Shown: positions 11,573 through 21,015, counted from the first letter of the stretch. The stretch: DNA of 64,000 nt from Campylobacter geochelonis (GCF_013201685.1 NZ_CP053844.1:744001-808000); one strand, 5' to 3'. Numbers and translations are program-made. Notes: generated by a model not told the origin, from the letters alone.

Positions 11573-12112
11573 ATGTTCAACAAAGTAATATTAGTCGGAA
11601 ACCTAACAAGAGATATAGAAGTACGATACGCAAACAACGGCTCTGCTATCGGAAATACAGCTATCGCAACTAGTAGAAAATACACAGCTGCAAGTGGTGA
11701 GAAGAAAGAAGAAGTTTGTTTTATAGATATTACTTTTTTTGGAAGAACAGCAGAAGTTGCAAATCAATATCTAAAAAAAGGTAGTCGAATTTTAGTCGAA
11801 GGAAGACTAAAACTTGATCAATGGCAAGATAACAGCGGTCAAAATAGAAGCAAACATAGCGTAGTTGTAGAGACTATGCAGATGTTAAGTGGAAATTCTG
11901 ATGCGCCATCTGCTAGACCTCAAGGTAGAGATAATGCAAGTAGCCCTTATAACGCGCAAAATAGTGGGTATAATCAAGCAAGAAACGATAACCAAAGTTT
12001 TAATAAAAATAGTCAAGCTAAAAATACAAACGATGACTATAATAATGATGTCCCAGAGTATGATATAAATGCCGATATGGGCGATAATGGCGACGATGTT
12101 TTGCCATTTTAA
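11573..12112 (+). CDS. ssb: Single-stranded DNA-binding protein
   Basis: SSB coats single-stranded DNA in replication, repair and transformation. The OB fold covers residues 1-105: MFNKVILVGNLTRDIEVRY, then FIDITFFGRTAEVANQYLKKG and ILVEGRLKLDQWQD. A flexible Asn/Gln/Ser-rich linker follows, and the chain ends in the acidic interaction tip NGDDVLPF, the partner-recruiting peptide of bacterial SSBs. It lies 26 bases after rpsF and 23 bases before rpsR. Confidence 0.97.
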   Translation: MFNKVILVGNLTRDIEVRYANNGSAIGNTAIATSRKYTAASGEKKEEVCFIDITFFGRTAEVANQYLKKGSRILVEGRLKLDQWQDNSGQNRSKHSVVVETMQMLSGNSDAPSARPQGRDNASSPYNAQNSGYNQARNDNQSFNKNSQAKNTNDDYNNDVPEYDINADMGDNGDDVLPF

Positions 12113-12135
12113 AAAAATATAAATAAGGAAAAATT

Positions 12136-12396
12136 ATGGCAGATAAAAGAAAATATGCTAGAAAATATTGCAGATACACAGAGGCTAAGATTGAGTATAT
12201 CGACTATAAAGATACTCAACTTTTAAAATATTGTCTTTCAGAGCGTTTTAAAATTATGCCAAGACGCTTAACTGGCACAAGCAAAAAATACCAAGAGATG
12301 GTTGAAAAAGCTATCAAAAGAGCAAGACAAGCGGCTCTTATACCATATATCGTTGATAGAAACGATGTAGTAGCTAATCCATTTGAGATTCTATAA
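12136..12396 (+). CDS. rpsR: 30S ribosomal protein S18
   Basis: S18 pairs with S6 on the 30S platform. At 86 residues the sequence has the family core [20 protein letters not shown] and the basic motif [23 protein letters not shown]. It is the last gene of rpsF-ssb-rpsR and is followed by a strong intrinsic terminator. Confidence 0.97.
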   Translation: MADKRKYARKYCRYTEAKIEYIDYKDTQLLKYCLSERFKIMPRRLTGTSKKYQEMVEKAIKRARQAALIPYIVDRNDVVANPFEIL

Positions 12397-12409
12397 TTAC
12401 TAAAACCAC

Positions 12410-12451
12410 GCCTCGTACGAGCCTAAATTTAGGTTTGTTCGAGGCTTTTTT
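12410..12451 (+). terminator. Intrinsic terminator of the rpsF-ssb-rpsR operon
   Basis: GCCTCG pairs with CGAGGC around an inner stem of CCTAAATTTAGG type, followed directly by TTTTTT. This is a textbook rho-independent terminator 13 bases after the rpsR stop. Confidence 0.92.
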
Positions 12452-13298
12452 ATTTCACACCACACAAATAGAACAAATTTGACTTTTTATGATTGACTGA
12501 AATTTTTTTACGTTATGACAAATTTGTTATCATTGTATCTTTTAGCATTTTATAACATAGACTGCTTTAATATGCTTGTAAAAGTCAAATTTGGTGTTAA
12601 AAAAATACTTTCAATGCTTATTTAAGATGTTTTAAATCCATAAAAGAGCCTAGCAAGGTGCTAAAATGCTAAAATTTAACAAATTTGTAAAAAATGCATT
12701 TTTGCATATAAGCGTTTGTATGCGGCTAAAATTTTCTACTATTTTTATAATATTTGCTTAACTATTTTTAATATAAAATAACCTTGTCTAAGCTTTAAAC
12801 TTATTTGTAAATTTTTGCTTTATAAAGAAAGGTTTTATCATAGTAATATTTATTATTTTATAGTGGTTTTATAGTGGGTTTAACTCATCTGAGTATAAGT
12901 TTTATAACAAGCAAAAGACTATCACAAATTTTTCAAAAGCTTTATTTTAAATGCTATAGTTAAACAGCGCCTACTGTGATTGTTAAATTTGGTTTGATAT
13001 AAAACGCCTCTTACAAAACTGCTTATCAAAAAATAAATTTGATATAAGATAAAAATATCTTCCTACTTAACTACTAGATAAAATTCTCATCATATTTTAA
13101 TTCTATTTTTCGCGCTGTTTCGATATGCAAGCTTGCCTATAAGGCAAAGGTGGTTGATAAAATTTATATGATTTTTCTATTTACTTGAGTATTTTAATGT
13201 TTCCTTATCAAGCAAAAATTTTATCAAAATGCACTTTATACGAGAAAGATTTTATCTGTTTTAAGCCTTTTAAAAATGTAAAATGCTTATCGCACCAG
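12452..13298. other. AT-rich intergenic region with no recognised gene
   Basis: About 850 bases between the end of rpsR and the end of queA (convergent). No frame with a plausible start and ribosome binding site was found on either strand. A short frame at 13185-13406 runs mostly antisense to queA and is rejected. No tRNA or strong repeat was noticed. Confidence 0.5.
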
Positions 13299-14324
13299 CT
13301 AGATTATCAGCATTCCATCGCCATAAGAGTAAAATCTGTAGTTATTTTCTATAGCGATTTTATAAATTTCCATAGTCTTTTCAAGCCCTATAAAAGCGCT
13401 AACTAACATTATAAGTGTCGATTTTGGCAAGTGAAAATTTGTTAAAAGGTAATTTTGTCTAATGGGTTTGTTATTTAAATTTAAAAAAAGCTTGCAAGCC
13501 CCATCTAAACGCCCATCTCTTGCGTAGTTTTCAACGCACCTTGTAACAGTTGTCCCAACGCCAAGTATGGGTGTATCGCTGTCTAAAACGTGTGCTGTAT
13601 CTTGTGGTATATGATAAAACTCAGAGTGCATGGTGTGCTTTGTGATATCATCATTTTCTACACCTTTAAATGTCCCAGCGCCCACATGAAGCGTTAGATA
13701 GTGGATATCGTGAGTCTTTTTTAACTCTAAAATCATCTCATCGCTAAAGTGCAAAGATGCCGTTGGAGCAGCGACTGCGCCATTGTTTTTAGCAAAAATA
13801 CTTTGATACCAACTCTCATCTTCTTTGCTATCTTGGCGTTTTATGTATGGCGGAAGTGGTACATGCCCGATTTTTTCACAAATTTGATAAATTTCACTTG
13901 TGTCAAGCGCTTTGGAATTTGCAAAAAACTGTACCACGCGACTTCCATCATCCAAAAGCTCTTTAACAATAGCTTTTAAGCCCTCATCAAATTCTAAAAC
14001 CGAGCCAACCTTAACTCTGCCTTTGATAAATGCGCTAAAAGCGTCTTGAAGTGGGGAGTTTAGCAGCAGTTCTATTTTACCACCGCTTTCTTTTTTACCA
14101 TAAATTCGCGCTTTTATAACCTTTGTATCGTTAAATACCACATCGCAAGGTGGTAAAATTTTACTTAAATCGCCAAATGTAAGATGAGAAATCTCACCGC
14201 TTTTTCGTTCATAAACCAAAAGTTTTGCGCTCTCTTTTGGTAAAACTGGCTTGTTTGCGATAAGTCTAGCTGGAAGTTCATAGTCATAGCTTGATAGTGA
14301 GTTTATATCACTCATCTTCATCAT
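13299..14324 (-). CDS. queA: S-adenosylmethionine:tRNA ribosyltransferase-isomerase
   Basis: QueA transfers and isomerises the ribosyl moiety of SAM onto 7-aminomethyl-7-deazaguanine in tRNA, making epoxyqueuosine. Diagnostic segments are LSSYDYELPARLIANKP at the N-terminus, DVVFNDTKVIKARIYG near 68, NNGAVAAPTASLHFS near 178, YLTLHVGAGTFKGV near 207 and YLLTNFHLPKSTLIMLVSAF near the end. The N-terminus offers two ATGs and a third at Met4. All overlap the end of tatC, so coupling to tatC is likely whichever is used. Confidence 0.96.
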   Translation of the reverse strand: MMKMSDINSLSSYDYELPARLIANKPVLPKESAKLLVYERKSGEISHLTFGDLSKILPPCDVVFNDTKVIKARIYGKKESGGKIELLLNSPLQDAFSAFIKGRVKVGSVLEFDEGLKAIVKELLDDGSRVVQFFANSKALDTSEIYQICEKIGHVPLPPYIKRQDSKEDESWYQSIFAKNNGAVAAPTASLHFSDEMILELKKTHDIHYLTLHVGAGTFKGVENDDITKHTMHSEFYHIPQDTAHVLDSDTPILGVGTTVTRCVENYARDGRLDGACKLFLNLNNKPIRQNYLLTNFHLPKSTLIMLVSAFIGLEKTMEIYKIAIENNYRFYSYGDGMLII

Positions 14325-15063
14325 CTTCTTCGTCGCTGTTTTCTTCTGGTTTTGCTGGATTTACCGCTTTTGCGATTAAAATCGAAATTCCGTATAAAAG
14401 TACCAATGGCACAGCTAGCATAAACTGGCTTAAAACATCTGGTGGTGTCATAATCGCAGCAAAAACAAAGATAATAACGATAGCATAACGGAAAAATTCA
14501 CTCAAGCTTTTATCATTTATAACGCCAAGTTTAGCTAAGAAAAAGGTGATAACTGGAAGCTCAAAACTAATACCAAATGCGACTATTAGTTTTGTAAAAA
14601 ACCCAACATACTCGCCGATTTTTGGCATAGCGGTAAAAAGCTTTTCGCCAAAGTTGATTAAAAAATCATACGCAACAGGGATAACAAAATAGTAGCAAAA
14701 AGCCGCTCCTAGTGCAAACATCACTGAAGCGCTTACGACAAATGGAATAACGTATTTTTTCTCATTATCATAAAGTCCAGGTGCTACAAATAGCCAAAAT
14801 TGCCAAAAGATAATAGGCATAGAAATCAAAAGTCCAGCGAAAAACGAGACCTTCATCGCAGTAAAAAACGCCTCAGCAAGTTGAGTAAATATAATCTCAC
14901 TGCCTTTTGGCAAAATTTTAACCAAAGGTTGAGTCATAAAATCAAGTATAGCTTCCCAAAAATTAAAGCAGATTAAAAATGCAACTATCACACTCAAAAC
15001 GCAGATAACAAGGCGTTTTCTAAGCTCAACAAGGTGTGGTTTTATATCCTCAAACATCTGCAT
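14308..15063 (-). CDS. tatC: Sec-independent protein translocase TatC
   Basis: TatC is the signal-peptide receptor of the twin-arginine translocase in the inner membrane. The N-terminal cytosolic motif PHLVELRKRLVICVLS is diagnostic. Six membrane helices follow, with the conserved FWLFVAPGLYDNEKKYV loop and FGISFELPVITFFLAKLGV. The tail is strongly acidic (EENSDEEDDEDE). It overlaps tatB by 14 bases upstream and queA downstream. A probable client in this window is MsrP, which carries a twin-arginine leader. Confidence 0.97.
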   Translation of the reverse strand: MQMFEDIKPHLVELRKRLVICVLSVIVAFLICFNFWEAILDFMTQPLVKILPKGSEIIFTQLAEAFFTAMKVSFFAGLLISMPIIFWQFWLFVAPGLYDNEKKYVIPFVVSASVMFALGAAFCYYFVIPVAYDFLINFGEKLFTAMPKIGEYVGFFTKLIVAFGISFELPVITFFLAKLGVINDKSLSEFFRYAIVIIFVFAAIMTPPDVLSQFMLAVPLVLLYGISILIAKAVNPAKPEENSDEEDDEDE

Positions 15064-15532
15064 TTTCCTTTAAATTCGAAGTTGGTTTTTCATCTTTTGT
15101 TTCTGGTTTTTGGCTTTTTGGCATATCAAGAGGTGTTATCTCTTCGGTTTTTCCATCGATTTGGATATCTAGTTTGGCTAAATTTGGTTTTAAATCGCCT
15201 AAATCTTTTTTGATATCTTCAAGGGTTTCATTTGCGCTGGATTTGACTGAATTTATGCCATTTTTTAGCTCATCCAGCTCTTCAAAAGTCAGTTTTTTGC
15301 GGATATTTTCTTGAGTTTTTGCCATAGAATCTTTGTATTTTTTAGCATCTTCTTTAAGCTCTGCTATGCGAATTTCTTGCTCGAAGCTTGACTTTGCGTC
15401 GTTGACTGATTTTTTGATAATTTTGAAGTATTTTGCTATCTCAACCATCGCTTTTGGTAGTTTTTCTGGTCCAAGTGCGATAACAGCGATGATAGCAATG
15501 ACTAAAATTTCTGGGAAGCTCATTCCAAACAT
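15050..15532 (-). CDS. tatB: Sec-independent protein translocase TatB
   Basis: TatB forms the receptor complex with TatC. The N-terminus MFGMSFPEILVIAIIAVIALGPEKLP has the single membrane helix, the Glu at residue 8, and the Gly-Pro-Glu-Lys-Leu-Pro hinge. An amphipathic helix (MVEIAKYFKIIKKSVNDAK) and a long charged coiled segment follow. At 160 residues and directly before tatC, it is TatB rather than TatA; a tatA was not seen here. Confidence 0.93.
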   Translation of the reverse strand: MFGMSFPEILVIAIIAVIALGPEKLPKAMVEIAKYFKIIKKSVNDAKSSFEQEIRIAELKEDAKKYKDSMAKTQENIRKKLTFEELDELKNGINSVKSSANETLEDIKKDLGDLKPNLAKLDIQIDGKTEEITPLDMPKSQKPETKDEKPTSNLKENADV

Positions 15533-15591
15533 CTATTTTTCCTAACTTTTTTAAAATTTAAAATAACCTTGCAATTTTACAGAAATTTGCT

Positions 15592-16650
15592 TTAAATTTG
15601 GCTTGTTATAAAAAGCGCAATCTCATCAGCAAGTGCAAAATTTGGGTTATAAAAGATACTGTTTTCTAGTTTTAACTTACCATTTTGCGCTAGAGTTTGT
15701 GCGTTTTTTAGTTCATTTTGATTTAAAAATTTAGCATTTATGCCGATTTTACATCTAGCTCCTAAAAATATATGCTCAAATCTAAGTGCATTTTTATCGA
15801 TACTCTCGCGGGTTTTTAAAAGCGGATTTTTGATATAAGCTTCAACGCTTTTTGGCGAGTAAAATCGCGCGCAGTCTTTAAAACCAACCGCATATGCGCC
15901 AAATCCAGCATAGTTTTTTTGCTCCCAATAAGCAAGATTATGCTTGCATAAAAAGCTATTTTTAGAGAAATTTGAGATTTCATATTGGTTAAATCCAAGT
16001 TCTAAAAGATGCGAAAACAAAAACTCATCAAGCCGAATGCTATCTTTTTTATAACTTTTTTTACCAGAAAATGGCGTGTTTTCTTCTAGTGTTAAAGAGT
16101 AGGCGCTGATGTGTGGGACACTAAGTTTTGCGATATTTTCAAGTTCAAACTCAAGCATGGCTTTTGTATCAAATTTAGTCGAGTAAATCAAATCTATATT
16201 TATGTTATCAAACCCTGCTATTTTGGCATTTTTAACAGCGTTAAATGTGTCTTTTGCGCTGTGATTTCTACCTAGAAATTTAAGCTTTTGCTCGTTAAAA
16301 CTTTGCGCTCCAAAGCTAACTCTGTTTATGCCAAACTCGCGTATCGCCTCTAGCCACGCTAGAGTTGCTGAGTTTGGGTTTGCTTCTGTTGTCGCTTCAT
16401 ACTGGCTTGAAAAATGTGGTTTTAAAAGGTTAAAAATTTCAGCGTAAAAGTGCGAATTTACTGAGCTTGGAGTCCCGCCACCTATAAAAAGAGTTGAAAT
16501 TTCGCCACTATTTTTTTCTAAAAAATCTTTTATTTCAAAATGTAAAGCTTGAAAGTATTTTTTTACAAGATTAAATTTATCGGTATGCGAACCAAAGGCG
16601 CAATATGGGCATTTAGAAGTGCAAAAAGGTATATGAATGTAGATATGCAA
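15592..16650 (-). CDS. hemW: HemW-type radical SAM heme chaperone (HemN-like)
   Basis: A radical SAM protein. The cluster motif CTSKCPYCAFGSH near residue 10 is the CxxxCxYC form without the fourth Cys of true HemN. The HNxxYW signature that marks HemW is present as HNLAYW near residue 245, within a KHNLAYWEQKNYAGFGAYAVG stretch. HemW transfers heme to respiratory enzymes rather than oxidising coproporphyrinogen. The SAM-binding GGGTPSS and TTEANPNS segments are also seen. The product is 352 residues, slightly shorter than E. coli HemW. It is often misannotated as coproporphyrinogen III oxidase. Confidence 0.88.
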   Translation of the reverse strand: MHIYIHIPFCTSKCPYCAFGSHTDKFNLVKKYFQALHFEIKDFLEKNSGEISTLFIGGGTPSSVNSHFYAEIFNLLKPHFSSQYEATTEANPNSATLAWLEAIREFGINRVSFGAQSFNEQKLKFLGRNHSAKDTFNAVKNAKIAGFDNINIDLIYSTKFDTKAMLEFELENIAKLSVPHISAYSLTLEENTPFSGKKSYKKDSIRLDEFLFSHLLELGFNQYEISNFSKNSFLCKHNLAYWEQKNYAGFGAYAVGFKDCARFYSPKSVEAYIKNPLLKTRESIDKNALRFEHIFLGARCKIGINAKFLNQNELKNAQTLAQNGKLKLENSIFYNPNFALADEIALFITSQI

Positions 16651-16912
16651 GTCATCTCTTTTGGGTTAAATTTAATCGTTTAATTTAGCAAATTTAGTTA
16701 AATTCAAGCTTAAATTTGCTCATATTATGAAAATAAATTTAAACCACAAAAAATAGCTTGTATAAATTAGCAGCGGAAATAAACTCTTGCTAATTTAGTA
16801 AAAGGTAATAAATCTGCTTTTGTCTATATTTTTTAATAAATATTAGTCAAAATTCTTAACAAATTTAACTAAATTTAGACAATGTTAAGATAAAATTTTC
16901 CTAAAGTAGATG

Positions 16913-16938
16913 TATAATTATAAAAATTTAATATTAGG
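16913..16938 (+). promoter_or_regulatory. Promoter -10 box and ribosome binding site of the DyP peroxidase gene
   Basis: TATAAT at 16913-16918 is preceded by TG and lies about 28 bases before the start codon. TAGGAG precedes the ATG. An inverted pair CTTAAC / GTTAAG flanks the region just upstream (about 16854-16890) and could be an operator, which is speculative. Confidence 0.55.
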
Positions 16939-16946
16939 AGAAGTTT

Positions 16947-17885
16947 ATGAAACACGGTTTTAACACTCAAGCAGTTACAAGCGCTCCAGGCGAGCATGCT
17001 AAATTTATGGTTTTGAGTATAAATGATAGCAAAGATTCAGATGAAAAGGTAAAAAATCTTACAAGCAATTTTTCAGCCTTAGTTAGAAGTATGAGAAACA
17101 GATATCCTGATTTAGAGGTTTCTGGCGTTATGGGTTTTGGCGCTAATGCTTTTAAACGCCTTTTTCCAGACATTGGCACTCCAAAAGAGCTAAAGGTTTT
17201 TGAGCCGATAAAGGGCAAAAGATTTGAAGCTGTTTCAACTCCAGGTGATTTATTTTTCCATTTAAGAGCTAAAAAAGAGGCGTGTATCTTTGAGCTTAGC
17301 ACAAATATCATGGAACAACTTGATGGTGCGGTTGTTTGCGAAGATGAGGTTGGTGGGTTTAGATACTTTGATGGAAGGGCGATTGTCGGTTTTGTAGATG
17401 GTACTGAAAATCCTGATTTTGATAAGGACTCATTTGCTGTGATTGGCGAAGAGGATGCAAAATTTGCTGGTGGAAGCTACGCTTTTGTGCAAAAATATAT
17501 CCATGATATGAAAAAATGGAATGCAATGAGCGTAGAAGAGCAAGAAAAAACAATAGGCAGAAGAAAATTTGATGATGTTGAGCTTGATGATGAGACTAAA
17601 CCAGCAAATGCCCATAACGCCGTTACAAATATCGAAGATGAAGATGGAAATGAGCTAAAAATTATAAGAGCAAATATGCCATTTGCAAATCCAGCTAAAG
17701 GCGAGTTTGGGACATATTTCATAGGCTATGCAAGGCATTTTTCAACAACTAAAAAAATGCTTGAAAATATGTTTGTTGGCGAACCTGTTGGCAACACAGA
17801 CTTGCTTTTAGAAATTTCAACTCCAGTTACTGGAACACTTTTTTACGTACCAACATTTGACTTTTTGGATGAGCAAAGCCTTTGA
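16947..17885 (+). CDS. DyP-type heme peroxidase
   Basis: A dye-decolorizing peroxidase that uses heme and hydrogen peroxide. The family signature GXXDG appears as GFVDGTENPDF near residue 150, holding the distal catalytic Asp. The probable proximal heme His is in KPANAHNAVTNI near residue 224, and the distal Arg in IIRANMPF near 248. The product has 312 residues and no signal peptide, so it is cytosolic or encapsulated. No encapsulin gene is visible nearby. The stop codon lies inside the first unit of the downstream repeat array, so the array appears to start in the last codons of the gene. Confidence 0.93.
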   Translation: MKHGFNTQAVTSAPGEHAKFMVLSINDSKDSDEKVKNLTSNFSALVRSMRNRYPDLEVSGVMGFGANAFKRLFPDIGTPKELKVFEPIKGKRFEAVSTPGDLFFHLRAKKEACIFELSTNIMEQLDGAVVCEDEVGGFRYFDGRAIVGFVDGTENPDFDKDSFAVIGEEDAKFAGGSYAFVQKYIHDMKKWNAMSVEEQEKTIGRRKFDDVELDDETKPANAHNAVTNIEDEDGNELKIIRANMPFANPAKGEFGTYFIGYARHFSTTKKMLENMFVGEPVGNTDLLLEISTPVTGTLFYVPTFDFLDEQSL

Positions 17886-18272
17886 TGGCTTTGCGAACCG
17901 CTTGCGGACAACGAAGTTGTATCAAAGCCTTTGATGGCTTTCTACTTCGCTTCGCTCGTAGCTGTAAACAGAAGCGAACAGAGCTTGCGGACAACGAAGT
18001 TGTATCAAAGCCTTTGATGGCTTTCTACTTCGCTTCGCTCGTAGCTGTAAACAGAAGCGAACAGAGCTTGCGGACAACGAAGTTGTATCAAAGCCTTTGA
18101 TGGCTTTGCGAACCGCTTGCGGACAACGAAGTTGTATAAAAGCCTTTGATGGCTTTCTACTTCGCTTCGCTCGTAGCTGTAAACAGAAGCGAACCGCTTG
18201 CGGACAACGAAGTTGTATAAAAGCCTTTGATGGCTTTCTACTTCGCTTCGCTCGTAGCTGTAAACAGAAGCG
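17875..18272. repeat. Modular tandem repeat array of two unit types
   Basis: Six consecutive modules, each opening with AAAGCCTTTGATGGCTTT and ending with a GGACAACGAAGTTGTAT segment. Module lengths are 49 (17875-17923), 83 (17924-18006), 83 (18007-18089), 49 (18090-18138), 81 (18139-18219) and about 53, truncated (18220-18272). Long modules contain an extra block of about 34 bases with an inverted TTCGCTTC / GAAGCGAA pair. Each module holds up to three small hairpins: AAAGCC/GGCTTT, ACAAC/GTTGT and the optional third. Open frames running through it are by-products of the repeat. Confidence 0.9.
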
Positions 18273-18809
18273 TTGTTTGCAGATAAATGATGTCGCCGAA
18301 GTATTTGATAAACTTGAAAACCGCTTGTAAGTAAGACTTATATAAGTTTTTGGTTTGTGTGTAAATTTTAAAAAATGTTTTGTTTTTATAAAAGTTAAGA
18401 TTATAAAGAGGCGAAGTTATTTTATACTTTTATACTTTGTTTTGCTTTGCTCGTAATTTTGGTTGCAAGATGTGGTAAAGTTTGGCTTATAAGTAGAATA
18501 ATGCTATAAAATATTAGAAGCTTTTTTATTTAGCACCGCTTTTACTTTCGCAAAACTACTTTGCCTAGCTTTTGATACAAAAAAGAGATAGTTGAGATTA
18601 GACTAAAGAAAATTTATAGGCAAAATTTAAACAAATTTAGCTTACAAAAATAAATGCAAATTTTTAACTAAATCTTTAAGAAAATAGCAAAGCATTTTTA
18701 AAATATTAATTTATCACAAATTTAGAATAAATTCGGATAAATTTTTCTTCGTTTATCTGAATTTAAACCCTTTTTAGTTAATATCTTGTAAAAATTTTTG
18801 GAATAACAT
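18273..18809. other. Intergenic region after the repeat array, no recognised gene
   Basis: AT-rich, with a few GC-richer words such as TTTGCTTTGCTCGTA near 18440 that faintly resemble the array. No credible coding frame, tRNA or terminator was seen. The promoter of the downstream run should lie at its right end. Confidence 0.45.
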
Positions 18810-19274
18810 ATGGAAAAAAACTACAGACCAAATGTTGCAGCTATAGTCCTTTCGCCAACTTATCCATTTGATTGTCGGATTTTTTTAGGGCAAAGATCTG
18901 ATATAAAAGGAGCGTGGCAGTTTCCTCAAGGTGGAATAGACAGCGGCGAAACTCCTAAAATGGCTCTTTTTAGAGAGCTTAAAGAGGAGATTGGGACTAA
19001 TGAGGTGGAGATTATAACTGAGTATCCTCAGTGGCTTAGTTATGATTTTCCTGAAACTGTTTTAGAGAAGATGAAACCTTATGATGGGCAAATTCAGCGC
19101 TATTTTTTGGTTCGTCTTAAAAGCGGTGCGAGTATAAATTTATGCACAAAACTGCCAGAGTTTGATGAGTATAAATTTGTTCAAGCTGACGAAGTTGTAA
19201 AAAATGTTAGACACTTTAAAAAAGGTGTTTATAGCACGGTTTTAAAATATTTTCGAAAAGAGGGATATATTTAA
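18810..19274 (+). CDS. nudH: RNA pyrophosphohydrolase (Nudix)
   Basis: Removes pyrophosphate from the 5' end of mRNAs or hydrolyses dinucleoside polyphosphates. The Nudix box is complete: GGIDSGETPKMALFRELKEE around residues 42-62, followed by IG. The family N-terminus KNYRPNVAAIVLSPTYP and the tail FKKGVYSTVLKYFRKEGYI agree with RppH/NudH. At 154 residues it is of normal length. It opens the long rightward run; its TAA overlaps the ATG of lysC. Confidence 0.94.
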   Translation: MEKNYRPNVAAIVLSPTYPFDCRIFLGQRSDIKGAWQFPQGGIDSGETPKMALFRELKEEIGTNEVEIITEYPQWLSYDFPETVLEKMKPYDGQIQRYFLVRLKSGASINLCTKLPEFDEYKFVQADEVVKNVRHFKKGVYSTVLKYFRKEGYI

Positions 19275-20473
19275 TGTTGATAGTTCAAAAATACGGCGGA
19301 ACAAGCGTTGGAACTTTGGAGAGAATCGATTCGGTTGCGCAGCGCGTCAAAGCAAAAAAAGATGAAGGCAACGCCCTAGTTGTCGTAGTTTCTGCTATGA
19401 GTGGCGAGACAAATAAGCTCATAGAATTTGCAGAACACTTTAGTAAAAATCCTAACGCTAGAGAGATGGATATGCTTTTAAGCGCTGGAGAGCGAGTTAC
19501 AAGCTCACTTTTAGCCATTGCTCTAATCGAGCTTGGTTGCCCTGCAATCGCATTTAGCGGTAGACAAGCTGGAATGCTAACTGATAATTTTCACACTAAA
19601 GCAAAGATTGAGCATATAGATCCAAAACCTATGCAAGATGCGCTTAAAGAGGGAAAAGTCGTAGTTGTAGCTGGTTTTCAAGGGATTAACGAATTTGGCG
19701 ATGTTACAACTTTAGGTCGTGGCGGAAGTGACTTAAGTGCGGTTGCTATAGCTGGTGCGTTAAATGCGGATGTGTGCGAAATTTACACCGATGTTGATGG
19801 CGTTTATACAACAGATCCAAGAATCGAGCCAAAAGCTAAAAAGCTCGATAAAATCAGCTATGATGAGATGCTAGAGCTTGCTAGTTTAGGAGCTAAAGTT
19901 TTACAAAACAGATCGGTTGAGTTAGCTAAAAAACTTAATATAAATTTGGTTACAAAAAGCAGTTTTAACAACAACGAAGGAACACTTATAACAGGAGAGA
20001 AAAAGATGGAAGGCGCGATTATCAGCGGAATTGCACTTGATAAAAATCAAGCAAGAGTTACAGTAAGAAATGTAGATGACAAACCAGGCGTTGCGGCTAA
20101 AATATTTAAAGAATTATCCGATAAAGAGATAAATGTCGATATGATTATCCAAAATGTAGGTCATGATGGAAATGCAAATTTAGGCTTTACAGTTCCTCAA
20201 AACGAGCTTCATAAAGCACTTGATGCGCTTAAGGATTTAGGTGATAACTTTAGCGTTGAAAGCGATAGTGATATAGTCAAAGTTTCAATCGTAGGAATCG
20301 GTATGAAATCGCACAGCGGTATCGCTAGCTTGGCATTTTCTACACTTGCAAAAGAGGGTATTAATATCCAGATGATTTCAACAAGTGAGATAAGAATTTC
20401 AGTTATCGTAGAGGCAAAATACGGCGAGCTTGCTGTTAGAGTTTTACACGATGCATATGAGTTATATAAATAA
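19274..20473 (+). CDS. lysC: Aspartate kinase
   Basis: Phosphorylates aspartate, the first step to lysine (and diaminopimelate), threonine and methionine. The N-terminus IVQKYGGTSVGTLERI is the kinase signature. FQGINEFGDVTTLGRGGSDLSAVAIA near 135-160 is the aspartate/ATP site, and two ACT regulatory domains occupy about residues 265-399. The 399-residue length fits the monofunctional lysine-sensitive type. ATG and TAA overlaps link it to nudH and hobA. The lysC-hobA-holB-folP order is the same as in Helicobacter (HP1229-HP1232). Confidence 0.97.
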   Translation: MLIVQKYGGTSVGTLERIDSVAQRVKAKKDEGNALVVVVSAMSGETNKLIEFAEHFSKNPNAREMDMLLSAGERVTSSLLAIALIELGCPAIAFSGRQAGMLTDNFHTKAKIEHIDPKPMQDALKEGKVVVVAGFQGINEFGDVTTLGRGGSDLSAVAIAGALNADVCEIYTDVDGVYTTDPRIEPKAKKLDKISYDEMLELASLGAKVLQNRSVELAKKLNINLVTKSSFNNNEGTLITGEKKMEGAIISGIALDKNQARVTVRNVDDKPGVAAKIFKELSDKEINVDMIIQNVGHDGNANLGFTVPQNELHKALDALKDLGDNFSVESDSDIVKVSIVGIGMKSHSGIASLAFSTLAKEGINIQMISTSEIRISVIVEAKYGELAVRVLHDAYELYK

Positions 20474-21015
20474 TGATAGACTTGTATAAATGGAGCTTAG
20501 ATAGGATAAGAAAAGATCCTTTGATGTCTACTTGGATGGAAGATAGAAGAGAGGAGTGGACTCCTCTTTTAGCTTCTAAGATAAAATTTCTGTTAGAAGG
20601 AAGCTCTTTTATATTTTTTTGTGATGATGAAAGAAGGTGGTTTGAGGAGTATTTTTTAAGAAAAATTAACAAAAAAGGCAACGAAAGACCACTTTTGCCC
20701 TTTTTTGCCCTTAAATCGCTTTTTCCAAATTTAGATCAGATAAACACAAAAGAGGGGATTGAACTTTTAGTTGATATGCTAAATTTATCCTTTCCTGCTG
20801 GGTTTATCTTTTTTTATGTTGGAAAGGGAAACTCTATTTTTGCGCAGATTGCTAAAAATAGTCCAAATAGCTATATGTGGATAATCGGCGAGCATACCGA
20901 AAATAGCTTTTTCTTAGATGAAAAAGATGAAAATTTAGATATTAAAATGATACAACTTTTTGGGTTATTTGATAGTAGTATAAGTGCTGCTTTGTTCGAT
21001 GAGGTTATTCTTTGA
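20473..21015 (+). CDS. hobA: HobA, DnaA-binding regulator of replication initiation
   Basis: HobA is an epsilonproteobacterial protein that binds DnaA and promotes its oligomerisation at the origin. It is a structural counterpart of E. coli DiaA. Support here is its length of 180 residues, the characteristic N-terminus DLYKWSLDRIRKDPLMSTWM with the following RREEWTPLLASKI, and its exact place between lysC and holB, as in Helicobacter pylori (HP1230). Its fold is a modified SIS-type Rossmann fold; no catalytic motif is expected. The call rests mainly on synteny plus size. Confidence 0.85.
   Translation: MIDLYKWSLDRIRKDPLMSTWMEDRREEWTPLLASKIKFLLEGSSFIFFCDDERRWFEEYFLRKINKKGNERPLLPFFALKSLFPNLDQINTKEGIELLVDMLNLSFPAGFIFFYVGKGNSIFAQIAKNSPNSYMWIIGEHTENSFFLDEKDENLDIKMIQLFGLFDSSISAALFDEVIL

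Noticed and set aside
13185-13406. 73-codon frame next to queA
   Set aside because: Largely antisense to the conserved end of queA, with no ribosome binding site and no protein-like composition.
17875-18272. CRISPR array
   Set aside because: Modules are contiguous, with no unique spacers between constant repeats, and no cas gene is seen in the window.
17882-18330. Two open frames of 72 and 77 codons across the array behind the DyP gene
   Set aside because: They are translations of the repeat modules, change frame between modules and have no ribosome binding site of their own. The signal is in the DNA or RNA structure.
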